A DNA stretch of 64,000 nucleotides from Elstera sp043721315 (GTDB taxonomy: Bacteria > Pseudomonadota > Alphaproteobacteria > Elsterales > Elsteraceae): positions 1 to 64,000 of the forward strand of contig JAYSQZ010000036.1 in the NCBI GenBank assembly GCA_043721315.1. The letters run 5' to 3'. The position numbers were made by a program, and so were the translations under genes. Shown here piece after piece: positions 23,814-32,928 of this stretch (position 1 is the first letter of the stretch; the number at the start of each line of letters is the position of its first letter). The notes beneath the pieces were generated by a model. It had not been told where the DNA came from. It ran no database searches and saw only the letters and a program-made list of their open reading frames with translations.

Positions 23814-25136
23814 TTAGTTCATTTTGATACCCGTGCCGTCAACCAGCAGAATCTTCGTCGTGCCGCCGTCGATACCGAAATCATCATCGTTAATCAGCAT
23901 GAGGCGACCGTCGCCGGCCAGCGCCATACCTTCCAGCTTCACTGGAACTTCCGGGTAGGCGGCACTATCGAAGCGAATGGTTTTCTTCAGCGCCTTGACG
24001 GCGGGATTATCCGCTGGGGTGGCTTCTAGCGACGGCGTGGTCGCAACATCATCCCAAGCCGAGCCGAGGATATTACCGTCGGCGGTCAGGGCCACTTCGT
24101 AGAGGCGCGTGGTTTTCTCGGTACGCTCCAGCACGATCACGCGGTCGCCCGAGAGCACCATCATTTCCGAAATGCGAACGGTGCTGTTATTCGGGTTTTT
24201 CTCGCCGGGATAGGTTGCGATGGGATCCATCGGATAGACCCACTCGCCCAGCAGCTTGCCGCTAACGCGATCGAGCTTATAGAGGCGGGAGTTGACGGCA
24301 CCTTGGTAGGTTTTCGCGTCCGGGTTCGCCAGCGGGTTTTGCATCAGAAAGTAAATTGCGGCTTCGTCTGGCGACATGCCGAGAGATTCGATGCCCCGGT
24401 TCAGGCTGCGCTTCGTGAGAAGCGCGGGCAGGCTGCCGATGGTTTCATAGTCGGCGGCGGCAAAATCTTTTTCGGTGCCGGTCGGAACGAAGCGGCGTTG
24501 AATGCGGCCTTCGGCATCGAACTGCATAAGGCTGGGGCCGTTTTCATCGCCGACCCATAGGCTGCCGTCTTTCAGCACGGCGATGCCTTCCATATCAATC
24601 CCGTTGGGGTCTTGATTCAGCTTTGCGCCTGTACCGTCGAGCGGGATTTCGGTGGAGGCTACCGTCAGCGGATTCAGCAGGCCCGACGTGGGTTTGCCGC
24701 TTTTCGTTTTGGCGGGGGTAACGCTGACCAGCTTGAACGTCTTGGTCGCTGGGTCAAGCTCCACCTGATAGATAGATGGGCTATAGGCCGGGCGCGGGTA
24801 AACGCGGCCATTCTTTGGCGCTTCTTTGCACAATTCTTCTTTATTCGCGCCATAGCCTTCCAAATCGCCGCAGACGATGTTCGGGCCGCGATCCGAGACA
24901 GTATAGAAGCGGAAGGGCGCATCGCCCGCGCGGCGGAACGCGCCCGAGCCGATGCCGATGGTCAGCGTCATTTCTTTTTGCGAGGTTTTGAGCGTGTAAG
25001 GCCCGTCTTTCAGCCCGGCATCGGTCGAGGTGAAGACGGTGATGTCCACCTTCGGGGCGGTTTGCGGGGCCTGAGCCACCGCGACGGCGGCGACGGAAAG
25101 GCTGCCCAACAGGGCCAACAGCGAAACGGCACGCAT
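23814..25136 (-). CDS. Secreted esterase-like activity of phytase family protein
   Basis: A 440-residue exported protein with a signal peptide (MRAVSLLALLGSLSVAAVAVAQA). The body has beta-propeller-like segments FRFYTVSDRGPN, NGIDMEGIAVLKDGSLWVGDENGPSLMQF and NRGIESLGMSPDEAAIYFLMQ, which are typical of the phytase-like esterase family (PF13449). Family members are thought to hydrolyse phosphate esters in the periplasm, but the activity is not established. It starts behind GGGAG on the minus strand and is probably monocistronic. Confidence 0.82.
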   Translation of the reverse strand: MRAVSLLALLGSLSVAAVAVAQAPQTAPKVDITVFTSTDAGLKDGPYTLKTSQKEMTLTIGIGSGAFRRAGDAPFRFYTVSDRGPNIVCGDLEGYGANKEELCKEAPKNGRVYPRPAYSPSIYQVELDPATKTFKLVSVTPAKTKSGKPTSGLLNPLTVASTEIPLDGTGAKLNQDPNGIDMEGIAVLKDGSLWVGDENGPSLMQFDAEGRIQRRFVPTGTEKDFAAADYETIGSLPALLTKRSLNRGIESLGMSPDEAAIYFLMQNPLANPDAKTYQGAVNSRLYKLDRVSGKLLGEWVYPMDPIATYPGEKNPNNSTVRISEMMVLSGDRVIVLERTEKTTRLYEVALTADGNILGSAWDDVATTPSLEATPADNPAVKALKKTIRFDSAAYPEVPVKLEGMALAGDGRLMLINDDDFGIDGGTTKILLVDGTGIKMN

Positions 25137-25251
25137 GGGTAATCTCCCAAGAGAAAAGCAAAAACTAAAGCCGAGTTCTAACGGCAGATTATGACAGTCT
25201 GAGGAGCCTTTGCCCCTTGTCGCGCGGCCCCCGAACCCCCAGGCTTATGGC

Positions 25252-26442
25252 ATGTTATTTCCTGCACTGCCTGAAAAACCCGTTCCGCCCTCGGTTGCCC
25301 GCGTGCGCGGCGTGGATGCCATCGCCACGATTGCGGCTGCCGATTGGGACGCCTGCGCGGGATCGGGTAACCCCTTCGTCAGCCACGCTTTTTTGGCAGC
25401 GATGGAAGATAGCGGCTCGGTTAGCCTGCGAACAGGGTGGGTGCCCCGGCATTTGATTGCCGAAAGTTCTGACGGGCGCATCGTCGGCACGGTACCCTTA
25501 TATCTAAAAGGCCATTCTTGGGGCGAATATGTGTTCGATCAAGGCTGGGCCGATGCGTTTCAGCGGGCGGGCGGGGCCTATTATCCCAAGCTGCAAGGCG
25601 CCGTGCCTTTCACCCCCGTGCCGGGGCCGCGCCTGCTGGTCGCCCCCGATGCGCCGCCAGGCACGCGTCACAAGCTGGCCGAAGCCCTCGTTGAGACCGT
25701 CAAAAGCTTAGGACTATCGTCGGTCCATCTCACGTTTGTGGTCGATGCGGATATGGACGCCCTGCTGGCGGTGGGGTTTTTGGAGCGTCACGGCTATCAG
25801 TTCCACTGGCAAAACCGGGGCTATGGCCACTTCGACGATTTCCTAGGCGAGCTTGCTAGCCGCAAGCGGAAAGCCATTCGGAAGGAACGCGAGAGCGTTG
25901 CCGCCAGCGGCCTTACGATCCGCACGTTAGTCGGGCCTGATATTGAGGCGCGGCACTGGGACGCTTTTTATGATTTCTACCTTGCAACGGTCGATAAACG
26001 CTGGGGTTCGGCCTATCTCACGCGGCCATTCTTCGACCGGATTGCCGAAACCCTGACTGACCGGGTGGTGCTGATGGTGGCCGAAGACGGGTGCGGGGTG
26101 CCCGTTGCGGGCGCGCTCAACCTACGCGGGGCCGATACGCTTTATGGGCGAAACTGGGGCGCGGTTGTTGATGTGCCGTTCCTGCACTTCGAGCTGTGCT
26201 ACTACCGCGCGCTCGATTACGCCATTGCGGAAGGATTGGCGACGGTGGAGGCGGGCGCGCAGGGGGAGCATAAGCTCCAGCGCGGCTACCTGCCGTCGCG
26301 CACCCGCTCGGCCCATTGGATCGCCAACCCCAGCTTTCGCAGAGCGGTGGAGAATTTCCTCGACCAAGAGCGCCCTACGGTTGCCGAGCAGATGGTGGCG
26401 CTGCTGCCCCTGTCGCCGTTCAAGCGCAATGGCGAGGGTTAA
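25252..26442 (+). CDS. FemAB-like/GNAT-fold peptidoglycan acyltransferase family protein (DUF482)
   Basis: The 396-residue product from ATG 25252 matches the COG3146 family: ADWDACAGSGNPFVSHAFL at the N-terminus, HLTFV in the middle, QFHWQNRGYGHFDDFLGEL and the basic SRKRKAIRKERE, then LYGRNWG and VEAGAQGEHKLQRGYLP near the end. The fold is related to aminoacyl transferases of cell-wall synthesis, but no reaction is proven. An alternative TTG start at 25210, three bases after GAGGAG, would add 14 residues. Confidence 0.82.
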   Translation: MLFPALPEKPVPPSVARVRGVDAIATIAAADWDACAGSGNPFVSHAFLAAMEDSGSVSLRTGWVPRHLIAESSDGRIVGTVPLYLKGHSWGEYVFDQGWADAFQRAGGAYYPKLQGAVPFTPVPGPRLLVAPDAPPGTRHKLAEALVETVKSLGLSSVHLTFVVDADMDALLAVGFLERHGYQFHWQNRGYGHFDDFLGELASRKRKAIRKERESVAASGLTIRTLVGPDIEARHWDAFYDFYLATVDKRWGSAYLTRPFFDRIAETLTDRVVLMVAEDGCGVPVAGALNLRGADTLYGRNWGAVVDVPFLHFELCYYRALDYAIAEGLATVEAGAQGEHKLQRGYLPSRTRSAHWIANPSFRRAVENFLDQERPTVAEQMVALLPLSPFKRNGEG

Positions 26443-26516
26443 CGGACTGGATTCATTCTGCGGCTGGTGCCATAATCGGCACCGACATTCGATTGGGAAC
26501 AGCGTAAGGGATTAGC

Positions 26517-26873
26517 ATGTCGCTCGGCACTCGGCTTTATACGTGGCGGAACGGTGAATTGGTCGGCGAAGACGAATTCGGCAACCGCTATTATCGCGAG
26601 AAAAAAGTAGCGTCGGTGCGCGATTCAAAGCGCTGGGTGCTCTACAAAGGCGAACCCGAAGCCTCGAAAGTGCCGCCGCAGTGGCACCGCTGGTTGCATA
26701 AAACGACCGATGACGTGCCGTTGAAGAACGCGCCCGTTCGCCCGTGGCAAAAGCCGCATCTGCCGAACCTTACGGGGACAGAGCTTGCCTATCGCCCGCC
26801 GGGTCACGCGCTGGCCGGCAATCGTCGCGATAAGGCGACCGGTGATTACGAAGCCTGGAAGCCGGAAGACTGA
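26517..26873 (+). CDS. NADH:ubiquinone oxidoreductase subunit NDUFA12
   Basis: A 118-residue accessory subunit of respiratory complex I, found in mitochondria and Alphaproteobacteria. Features are the N-terminal YTWRNGELVGEDEFGNRYY, RRWV-like KRWVLYKGEPEASKVPPQWH, WLHKTTDD, and the C-terminal PPGHALAGNRRDKATGDYEAW. It stands next to mlaD and DUF2155, a conserved order in this class, away from the main nuo operon. Confidence 0.95.
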   Translation: MSLGTRLYTWRNGELVGEDEFGNRYYREKKVASVRDSKRWVLYKGEPEASKVPPQWHRWLHKTTDDVPLKNAPVRPWQKPHLPNLTGTELAYRPPGHALAGNRRDKATGDYEAWKPED

Positions 26874-26903
26874 GTTTAAGTTAAGCAAAGGGATAGCGCG
26901 GTT

Positions 26904-27380
26904 ATGCAGCGGAATGTCATGGAAACCTTGGTCGGGGCCTTCGTGCTTGTCGTGGCCCTTGCGTTCGGCTGGTACGCCTATTCCACAACCTCGATTCGGG
27001 GTGCGCGCGGGGCGTATGAATTGTCTGCACGGTTCGACCGGGCGGACGGGCTTGCCATCGGCACCGATGTGCGGGTAAGCGGCATTAAAGTTGGCTCCGT
27101 CACGGCGATTACTCTCGATCCGGCCACTTTCTTCGCCCAGGTGCGCTTTGCCTTACGGTCAGACGTGAAACTGCCCGAAGATACCGTGGCAGAAATCGCC
27201 GCCGAAGGGTTGCTGGGGGGGCGCTATCTTAATATCAACCCTGGTAATGCCGACCGTGTTTTAGCAGCGGGCGAGGCCATAAAATTCACTAAATCTTCGG
27301 CGGATTTCTTGCAGATGATCGGCAAATTCCTGTTCTCCGCCACTGAGGATAAATCGAAAGCGGGCGCGCCCCAACCGTGA
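26904..27380 (+). CDS. mlaD: MlaD-type MCE-domain lipid-binding protein
   Basis: MlaD is the inner-membrane anchored, periplasmic substrate-binding subunit of the Mla phospholipid ABC transporter. The 158-residue protein has one N-terminal membrane helix (about residues 8-27) and a single MCE domain with DRADGLAIGTDVRVSGIKVG and LPEDTVAEIAAEGLLGGRYLNI. The other mla genes are not in the window. Its stop overlaps the next gene (GTGA). Confidence 0.9.
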   Translation: MQRNVMETLVGAFVLVVALAFGWYAYSTTSIRGARGAYELSARFDRADGLAIGTDVRVSGIKVGSVTAITLDPATFFAQVRFALRSDVKLPEDTVAEIAAEGLLGGRYLNINPGNADRVLAAGEAIKFTKSSADFLQMIGKFLFSATEDKSKAGAPQP

Positions 27381-27877
27381 GGCTCGGTCTTTTTTTGACG
27401 CTGACGGGTTTGGTGCTGGCCTCGGGCGCGGCGCTCGCACAGCAGGCTTCGCCGCGCCCGCCAGTCGCCCAATCGCCTGTCCAGTCGCCTGCCCCGCAAA
27501 CTCTGCCACAACCAACACCGCCGCCCGCAAAGCCCGTGGCCGTGTTGCAAGGGCTGGATAAGGTAACCGCGCGCGTCTCCAAACTCACGGTTCCGGTTGG
27601 GGAGGCGGCCACTTTCGGCAGCCTTACCATCCATATAGAGGCTTGCATCAAGCGCCCACCGGAAGAGCCGCCGGAGAATGCCGCGTTTTTGCGGATCATT
27701 GATCGTCCTGTGCAATCGACCGCGCCGCAGAAAGCCACCGCTGTACCCAGCGATCCTTTCGTCGCGGGGGGCGACCGCGTGATTTTCTCTGGTTGGATGT
27801 TTGCCTCCTCCCCGGCGCTGCACCCGCTGGAGCATCCGGTCTTCGATATTATCCTGCTGGACTGCCGCGCGCGTTAG
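27377..27877 (+). CDS. DUF2155 domain-containing periplasmic protein
   Basis: A 166-residue exported protein with a signal peptide ending at AALAQ, a Pro/Gln-rich linker, and the DUF2155 core: VTARVSKLTVPVGEAATFG, IEACIKRPPEEPPENAAF and FSGWMFASSPALHPLEHPVF with two cysteines (in EACIKR and LLDCRAR) that could form a disulfide. The GTG start overlaps the mlaD stop. Function unknown; the conserved link with mlaD suggests an envelope role. Confidence 0.9.
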   Translation: MRLGLFLTLTGLVLASGAALAQQASPRPPVAQSPVQSPAPQTLPQPTPPPAKPVAVLQGLDKVTARVSKLTVPVGEAATFGSLTIHIEACIKRPPEEPPENAAFLRIIDRPVQSTAPQKATAVPSDPFVAGGDRVIFSGWMFASSPALHPLEHPVFDIILLDCRAR

Positions 27878-27906
27878 AGTCCGACATTAACCTGGGAATA
27901 TGTTTG

Positions 27907-29994
27907 ATGCTTCGCCAAAGCGCGTTTCCGCCCCCGCCCGTTGCGGCCCCAAAAGCCTTCACTCATGCCGATGGCCGGGCCGATGCTTGGGCGTGGTTGC
28001 GGGATCCGGGCTATCCCGACGTGACCGATCCCGAGATTCTCGGCTATCTTGCGGCTGAAAACGCTTATGTGGAAACTGTGCTGGGCGGCACGCACGACCT
28101 GCGCCCGGCCCTCCTGGCCGAGTTGAAAAGCCGGATCATCGAGGACGAACGCACGCCACCCGAGTGGGAACACGGTGTTTGGCTATGGGCGCGGTATCAG
28201 CCGGGGCAGCAATATCTTCAGACCTGCCTTGCCGCCTCGCTGGAGGATGCAAAGGCCAATCGCGGCACGGTGATCTTCGACCAGAACGCGCGGGCGGCGG
28301 GCAAGGCATATTATGCCTTGCGTGGACTCGAACTCTCCCCCGACCGGAATGTGCTTGCCGTCTTGGAGGATACCGACGGCTCGGAACGGCTGGTGCTGCG
28401 GGTGAAAGATTTGGCCAGTGGTGACTTCCTGCCGCTCGAAATTGCAGACTGCACCTATGGGCTGGAATGGTCTGCCGATAGCCGCCGGATTTTCTACGTC
28501 AAGCAAGACGCGCAGCAGCGCCCACGCTGGGTTTATGCCCACACGCTTGGCAGCGATCCCGCGACCGATACGCTGATCTACCATGAGGCGGACCCGAGCT
28601 TTTATCTCAGCATCGGGCGCGGGGCGAGCGGGCGGTATTTGATGATTGATGCCGCGCAGAAAACCTGCTCGGAGCAGTGGATTTTGCCGCTGGAGGGGGC
28701 GGGCGTGCAGCCGCGTTGCCTGAACCCGCGCCGGGCTAATCATGAATACAGTGCCTTCGATCGCAACGGCGAATGGTTGATTCTCACCAATGACACACAC
28801 CCGAACTTCCGTGTTGTGCGCGCGCCGCTGGACCGTTCGGGGGAAGCCGATTGGCAGGAAGTTATCCCCCCCTCCGAGACGGTTTGCATTGAAGGGGTGA
28901 GCGGTGCCGCGCATTTCTGGTGTGTGACGGAGCGGACGGATGAAGCGCGCAAGCGCGTGCGAATTATCACCGCCGGGCAGGAGAGCGACGCCGGGGCGCA
29001 GGAAGTAACCTTCCCCGATGCCGCCTATGCCCTGTGGGTTTTGCCGGGATATGACTGGCAGCGCCGGACGTTGCGATTGCAGTATGAAACGCTCGCGCGC
29101 CCTAAAACCTATTTTGATTATCACGTCGGCAGCAAGCGCCTGGAAATCGTTCAGCAGACCGAGATTCCGGGCGGGCATGATCCCGACGCTTATCGTGTCG
29201 AGCGGCTTTGGGCAACAGCGCCCGATGGCGTGCGGGTGCCGTTGTCTGTCGTGCGCCGCAAGGATGTGCCGCTGGACGGCACGGCCCCGGCGCTGCTGTA
29301 CGGCTACGGCTCTTACGGTGCCAGCATGGATGCCGCCTTCAGCCCTAACCGCCTTAGCCTGCTGAACCGGGGCTTCGTCTATGCCATCGCCCATATTCGC
29401 GGCGGGGAGGAGCGGGGACGACGCTGGTATGAAGACGGTAAGTTTCTGAAAAAGAAGAATAGTTTTACCGACTTCATCGCGGTGGGTGAACATTTGAGTG
29501 CAGAAGGCTATGCCCAGAAAGGCCGCATCGCCTGCATGGGCGGCAGCGCGGGCGGCTTGTTGATGGGGGCCGTTCTTAATTTGCGCCCGGACCTTTGGGG
29601 CGCGTCGGTGGCCCAGGTGCCGTTCGTCGATGTACTCTCGACGATGCTGGACGACAGCCTACCGCTGACCGCGTTTGAGTATGAGGAGTGGGGCAATCCT
29701 GCCGATCCGGCCTATTACGCCTATATGCAGAGCTATAGCCCCTACGATCAGGTATCGGCGCAGCCTTATCCGCCGCTTCTTATCACGGCTGGGTTGAGTG
29801 ATCCGCGCGTCACCTATTGGGAACCCGCGAAATGGGCCGCCAAACTCCGCGCCACCAAAACCGGCGATGCGGCTTTGCTGTTGCGAACGGAAATGACGGC
29901 GGGGCATGGCGGCGCATCGGGCCGCTATAAGGCGCTAGATGAAATCGCCGAAACCTACGCCTTCCTATTGGCGGCGTTGGCCGTAGGGGGCTGA
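27907..29994 (+). CDS. S9 family prolyl oligopeptidase (oligopeptidase B type)
   Basis: A 695-residue cytoplasmic serine peptidase. The first two thirds form a beta-propeller gate (start WAWLRDPGYPDV), and the C-terminal alpha/beta hydrolase domain has Ser547 (MGGSAGG), Asp632 (LSDPRVTYWEP) and His667 (TAGHGGASGR). LYGYGSYGASMDAAFSPNRL before the nucleophile is typical of oligopeptidase B, which cuts after basic residues in short peptides. The chosen ATG lies 29 bases after DUF2155; the frame is open further upstream inside that gene. Confidence 0.92.
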   Translation: MLRQSAFPPPPVAAPKAFTHADGRADAWAWLRDPGYPDVTDPEILGYLAAENAYVETVLGGTHDLRPALLAELKSRIIEDERTPPEWEHGVWLWARYQPGQQYLQTCLAASLEDAKANRGTVIFDQNARAAGKAYYALRGLELSPDRNVLAVLEDTDGSERLVLRVKDLASGDFLPLEIADCTYGLEWSADSRRIFYVKQDAQQRPRWVYAHTLGSDPATDTLIYHEADPSFYLSIGRGASGRYLMIDAAQKTCSEQWILPLEGAGVQPRCLNPRRANHEYSAFDRNGEWLILTNDTHPNFRVVRAPLDRSGEADWQEVIPPSETVCIEGVSGAAHFWCVTERTDEARKRVRIITAGQESDAGAQEVTFPDAAYALWVLPGYDWQRRTLRLQYETLARPKTYFDYHVGSKRLEIVQQTEIPGGHDPDAYRVERLWATAPDGVRVPLSVVRRKDVPLDGTAPALLYGYGSYGASMDAAFSPNRLSLLNRGFVYAIAHIRGGEERGRRWYEDGKFLKKKNSFTDFIAVGEHLSAEGYAQKGRIACMGGSAGGLLMGAVLNLRPDLWGASVAQVPFVDVLSTMLDDSLPLTAFEYEEWGNPADPAYYAYMQSYSPYDQVSAQPYPPLLITAGLSDPRVTYWEPAKWAAKLRATKTGDAALLLRTEMTAGHGGASGRYKALDEIAETYAFLLAALAVGG

Positions 29995-30201
29995 TGCCCG
30001 TTGGCGAGGGCAGCCTTTAGGCAGCGCGCTTGCGGTAATTTGAACGCAGGTGCGGTAAAGTCACCCCTCGCAGCTAGTTTTGTGCAATTATCAATCGTTT
30101 CGTACTTGCGTCTCTTGTCATAATGATCTTGCCGGGTTGTTTGCGGAGGGCCAGACTAAAAATAGCGCGAACCGCAGAACGCCACCGCGAGGGGTTAGAC
30201 C
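29995..30201 (+). other. Non-coding gap before phaZ
   Basis: No gene is visible in these 207 bases. The sequence holds two TGCGGTAA copies (near 30030 and 30051) and the AT-rich TTGTGCAATTATCAA near 30079-30093. The latter is loosely reminiscent of TGCAA-rich PhaR-type sites, but the match is weak. The phaZ promoter is presumably here. CATAAT at 30119-30124 is a possible -10 box without a convincing -35 box. Confidence 0.3.
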
Positions 30202-31422
30202 ATGTTTTTGTATCAGGCTTATAACGCTCAACAGGCTGCAATGGAGCCGATGCGCTGGTTTGCCAACGAAGTTCGGACCTTTGCCGGACGCTCCGGTCTA
30301 AACCCCACTCTGTCGAACCCGATGATGGATGCGTTTACCGCTGCCTGCGACGTGGTGGCCGATGCCAAACCGCTGCACGACCGCCCCGATTACGGCATTC
30401 GTACCACGCTGGTCGATGGGCATCTGGTGCCGGTCGAAGAAGAGATTGTGGTGCGGAAGCCGTTCTGCGATCTGCTGCACTTCAAAAAGCCCGGCGTGAC
30501 GGGGTTGCCCCGCGTGATCGTGTTCGCGCCAATGTCTGGCCATTTCTCCACGCTGCTGCGCGGCACGGTGGAAGCCTTGTTGCCCCACCACGACGTGTAT
30601 ATCACCGACTGGGTGAACGCCCGCAATGTGCCGCTGTGGCAGGGCCACTTCGGGCTGGATGCGTTTATAGATTATTGTATCGAGTTCCTACGTCATCTCG
30701 GCTCGGACGTAACCGCGATTGCCGTTTGCCAGCCTGCCGTGCCGCTGTTGGTGGCCGTATCGGCCTTGGCGCAGATGAATGATCCGGCGCAGCCGCGCGC
30801 GATGGTGCTCATGGGCGGGCCGCTCGACACCCGCGTTAGCCCCACCAAGATCAACGAGTTCGCCCAGTCGAGTTCGATTGAAGCCATCAAGCAAATGGTT
30901 ATCACCCACGTACCGCCCCCCTACGCGGGCATGATGCGGGCGGTGTATCCAGGTTTCTTGCAGCTTTCGGGCTTCATGAGCATGAACATTGGTCGCCACG
31001 TTCGTGCTCATCTCGATATGTTCCGTAATCTGGTTAAGGGCGACGGCGAAAGCGTGACCTCGACCAAGAAGTTCTACAAAGAATACCTAACGGTGATGGA
31101 CATGCCGGCAGATTTCTATCTGCAAACACTGCAAACCGTGTTTCAGGATTACGATTTGCCGAATGGTAAGTTCAAATATCGCGACATGCTCATCACGCCA
31201 GCGGCGATTGAAAAAACCGCGCTGATGACCGTGGAAGGCGCTGACGACGATATTTGCGGCCCCGGCCAAACCCAAGCCGCACATATGTTGTGCAGTGGTA
31301 TCCCAGCGGAACGGCGTATTGATTACGTGCAACAAGGCGTTGGCCATTACGGGGTGTTCAACGGGCGTAAGTTCCGTGAACAGATTCTGCCGCGCATTGC
31401 CGGGTTTATTAAGACGGCTTAG
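30202..31422 (+). CDS. phaZ: Intracellular polyhydroxyalkanoate depolymerase
   Basis: PhaZ degrades stored PHA granules to hydroxy acids. The 406-residue protein begins MFLYQAYNAQQAAMEPMRW and has an alpha/beta hydrolase fold without signal peptide. In place of the lipase-box serine it has a cysteine, Cys176 in AVCQPAVP, as in the Cys-type depolymerases such as that of Cupriavidus. The Asp lies in VEGADDDICGPGQT and the His in QGVGHYGVFNGRKF. Its last 14 bases overlap the end of the convergent glycosyltransferase gene. Confidence 0.95.
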   Translation: MFLYQAYNAQQAAMEPMRWFANEVRTFAGRSGLNPTLSNPMMDAFTAACDVVADAKPLHDRPDYGIRTTLVDGHLVPVEEEIVVRKPFCDLLHFKKPGVTGLPRVIVFAPMSGHFSTLLRGTVEALLPHHDVYITDWVNARNVPLWQGHFGLDAFIDYCIEFLRHLGSDVTAIAVCQPAVPLLVAVSALAQMNDPAQPRAMVLMGGPLDTRVSPTKINEFAQSSSIEAIKQMVITHVPPPYAGMMRAVYPGFLQLSGFMSMNIGRHVRAHLDMFRNLVKGDGESVTSTKKFYKEYLTVMDMPADFYLQTLQTVFQDYDLPNGKFKYRDMLITPAAIEKTALMTVEGADDDICGPGQTQAAHMLCSGIPAERRIDYVQQGVGHYGVFNGRKFREQILPRIAGFIKTA

Positions 31423-32893
31423 GCCCATACAGCGTTAAATCGAACGGTACCGCCCTGGCTAATGGCAGCGGGCGGATCGCCAGAGTGATACGCGCGAGCG
31501 GCACCAAGCTGCCCTCGGCCCGGCCTGCGGCAAGAGCGGGGGCACGGGCGAGGGTTGCTTCGGCAATATCGGTTTGCACGAGGGCGTAGGTTGCGCGGAA
31601 GTTCGGATCGCGCAGCGCTAAAGGCTCAAACACGCTCACTTGCGGCGGCGACCAGGAGGGCAGGGCGTGCAGAAACGCCCGTTCGGGGAAATCCCGGCGC
31701 AACGCCAGCCACGCTCGTTGATCGGCAGCGATAACACCCGGTTGGGTTAGATAGGGTTTCAGCAGCGGCCCCAGCGCCGCGCCATCGCGCCCCTCGGCTT
31801 GTAGAACCCCAACACTGCCCATTAACCCAAGCATCGCGGTGGCGGCCAACGCTCCCCCAGCAAGGCCAAGGCGGGCGACAGGCTTCATCCAGTCTTTGCG
31901 GCTCGCCCAGACGGCGGCAAGGCAGAGCGCCAGCGCCACCGACAGCCCAAGCAGGCGCGGATTGAACGGATAGAGCAGGGCGGGCAGCATTAGCAACAGC
32001 ACCACCCCGGCCCAGGCCCGCGCCTCCCTCCGCAGCAAGGCGAGCAGGAGCACGGCGAAAAGCGCCAAACTTTCGGGCAGGGTTTCCCGCTGCCCCTGCC
32101 AAAAGCCGGGATCGGCAAAGCGGCTCAGGAGTTCCGCCGTGCCATAATGCGCGGCCCCGTTGGTGAGAACCTGCGCGGTAAACTCCGCCGGATAACGCCC
32201 GATGTAGAGCAGGAACGGCGCAATCGCCAGCGTAAATCCCAGCGCGGTCCAAAGGATCACGCGGCGGTTGGGCGATGTTGGGAACAGCCGCAGCAGCCCC
32301 GTTTCGATCAGCAGCGCGGCAAGGCCAACAAAGGGCGCGGTGGGGTAATAGGCCAGCCCGGCTACTCCCACCAATACCCCGCGCCCAAGGGCCGCCGCCC
32401 GGCCCGCGACGGGGACTAGCGCTAAAAATCCCAAAAACGCCACCAGAACCGCGCCTTCATAGCGCACATACAGCGCGCCCCGCAGAATGGTTTGCGCGCC
32501 GAAAACCGTGAGCGCCGCCAACCCCGCCGCGTTCGGCGTGGCACCAGCCCGCCGGGCGACGCCATAAACGAGGACCGAGGCCAGCATCATCATCAGCACG
32601 CTCGGCGCGCCCACAGCCGCCGCCGTTAGCCCGCCAACCCAAAGGGCAAGGGTTTGCAAGAGCATAACGATGGGCGGCAGAAAATCGGCGGTGGCACTGC
32701 CCACCCCATCGGCGTGAATCAGCCGCTTCGGCGTTCCGGTCTGAAGGAGTTGATAAGCGCTTTCGGTGAACCAAATTTCGTCGCCGGTCAGGGCTGCCGG
32801 ATAAAGCCCAGCGCGCAGGATCAGGACGATCAGCGCAACCCCCCAGGCCGCCCACAGCCACAGCGGCACCCGTGCAAAAGAGGAGATCGGCAT
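31409..32893 (-). CDS. Polytopic membrane glycosyltransferase (ArnT/PMT-like)
   Basis: A 494-residue protein with about ten hydrophobic segments. The first periplasmic loop has LTGDEIWFTESAYQLL, the acidic motif expected of GT-C enzymes that use polyprenyl-phosphate sugars. The C-terminal soluble part is periplasmic. The sugar and acceptor are unknown. The start chosen is the ATG 26 bases after the stop of the upstream AbrB-type gene; an in-frame start further upstream (32944) would overlap that gene. Confidence 0.75.
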   Translation of the reverse strand: MPISSFARVPLWLWAAWGVALIVLILRAGLYPAALTGDEIWFTESAYQLLQTGTPKRLIHADGVGSATADFLPPIVMLLQTLALWVGGLTAAAVGAPSVLMMMLASVLVYGVARRAGATPNAAGLAALTVFGAQTILRGALYVRYEGAVLVAFLGFLALVPVAGRAAALGRGVLVGVAGLAYYPTAPFVGLAALLIETGLLRLFPTSPNRRVILWTALGFTLAIAPFLLYIGRYPAEFTAQVLTNGAAHYGTAELLSRFADPGFWQGQRETLPESLALFAVLLLALLRREARAWAGVVLLLMLPALLYPFNPRLLGLSVALALCLAAVWASRKDWMKPVARLGLAGGALAATAMLGLMGSVGVLQAEGRDGAALGPLLKPYLTQPGVIAADQRAWLALRRDFPERAFLHALPSWSPPQVSVFEPLALRDPNFRATYALVQTDIAEATLARAPALAAGRAEGSLVPLARITLAIRPLPLARAVPFDLTLYGPKPS

Positions 32894-32904
32894 AGGGTTT
32901 AACT

Positions 32905-32928
32905 GGCTCAAGGTTTGGCTCAAGGTTT
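32905..32928. repeat. 12-base tandem duplication at the AbrB-gene 3' end
   Basis: Two exact tandem copies of GGCTCAAGGTTT (32905-32916 and 32917-32928). On the minus strand the first copy read carries the TGA stop of the AbrB-type gene, and the second adds 12 bases to the short gap before the glycosyltransferase start. Confidence 0.75.

Noticed and set aside
28183..29493. 436-codon open frame on the minus strand inside the oligopeptidase gene
   Set aside because: Shadow of a gene with an intact catalytic triad on the plus strand.
30079..30093. Possible PhaR-type site before phaZ
   Set aside because: TTGTGCAATTATCAA only loosely resembles TGCAA-type sites and lacks symmetry; recorded in the gap entry only.
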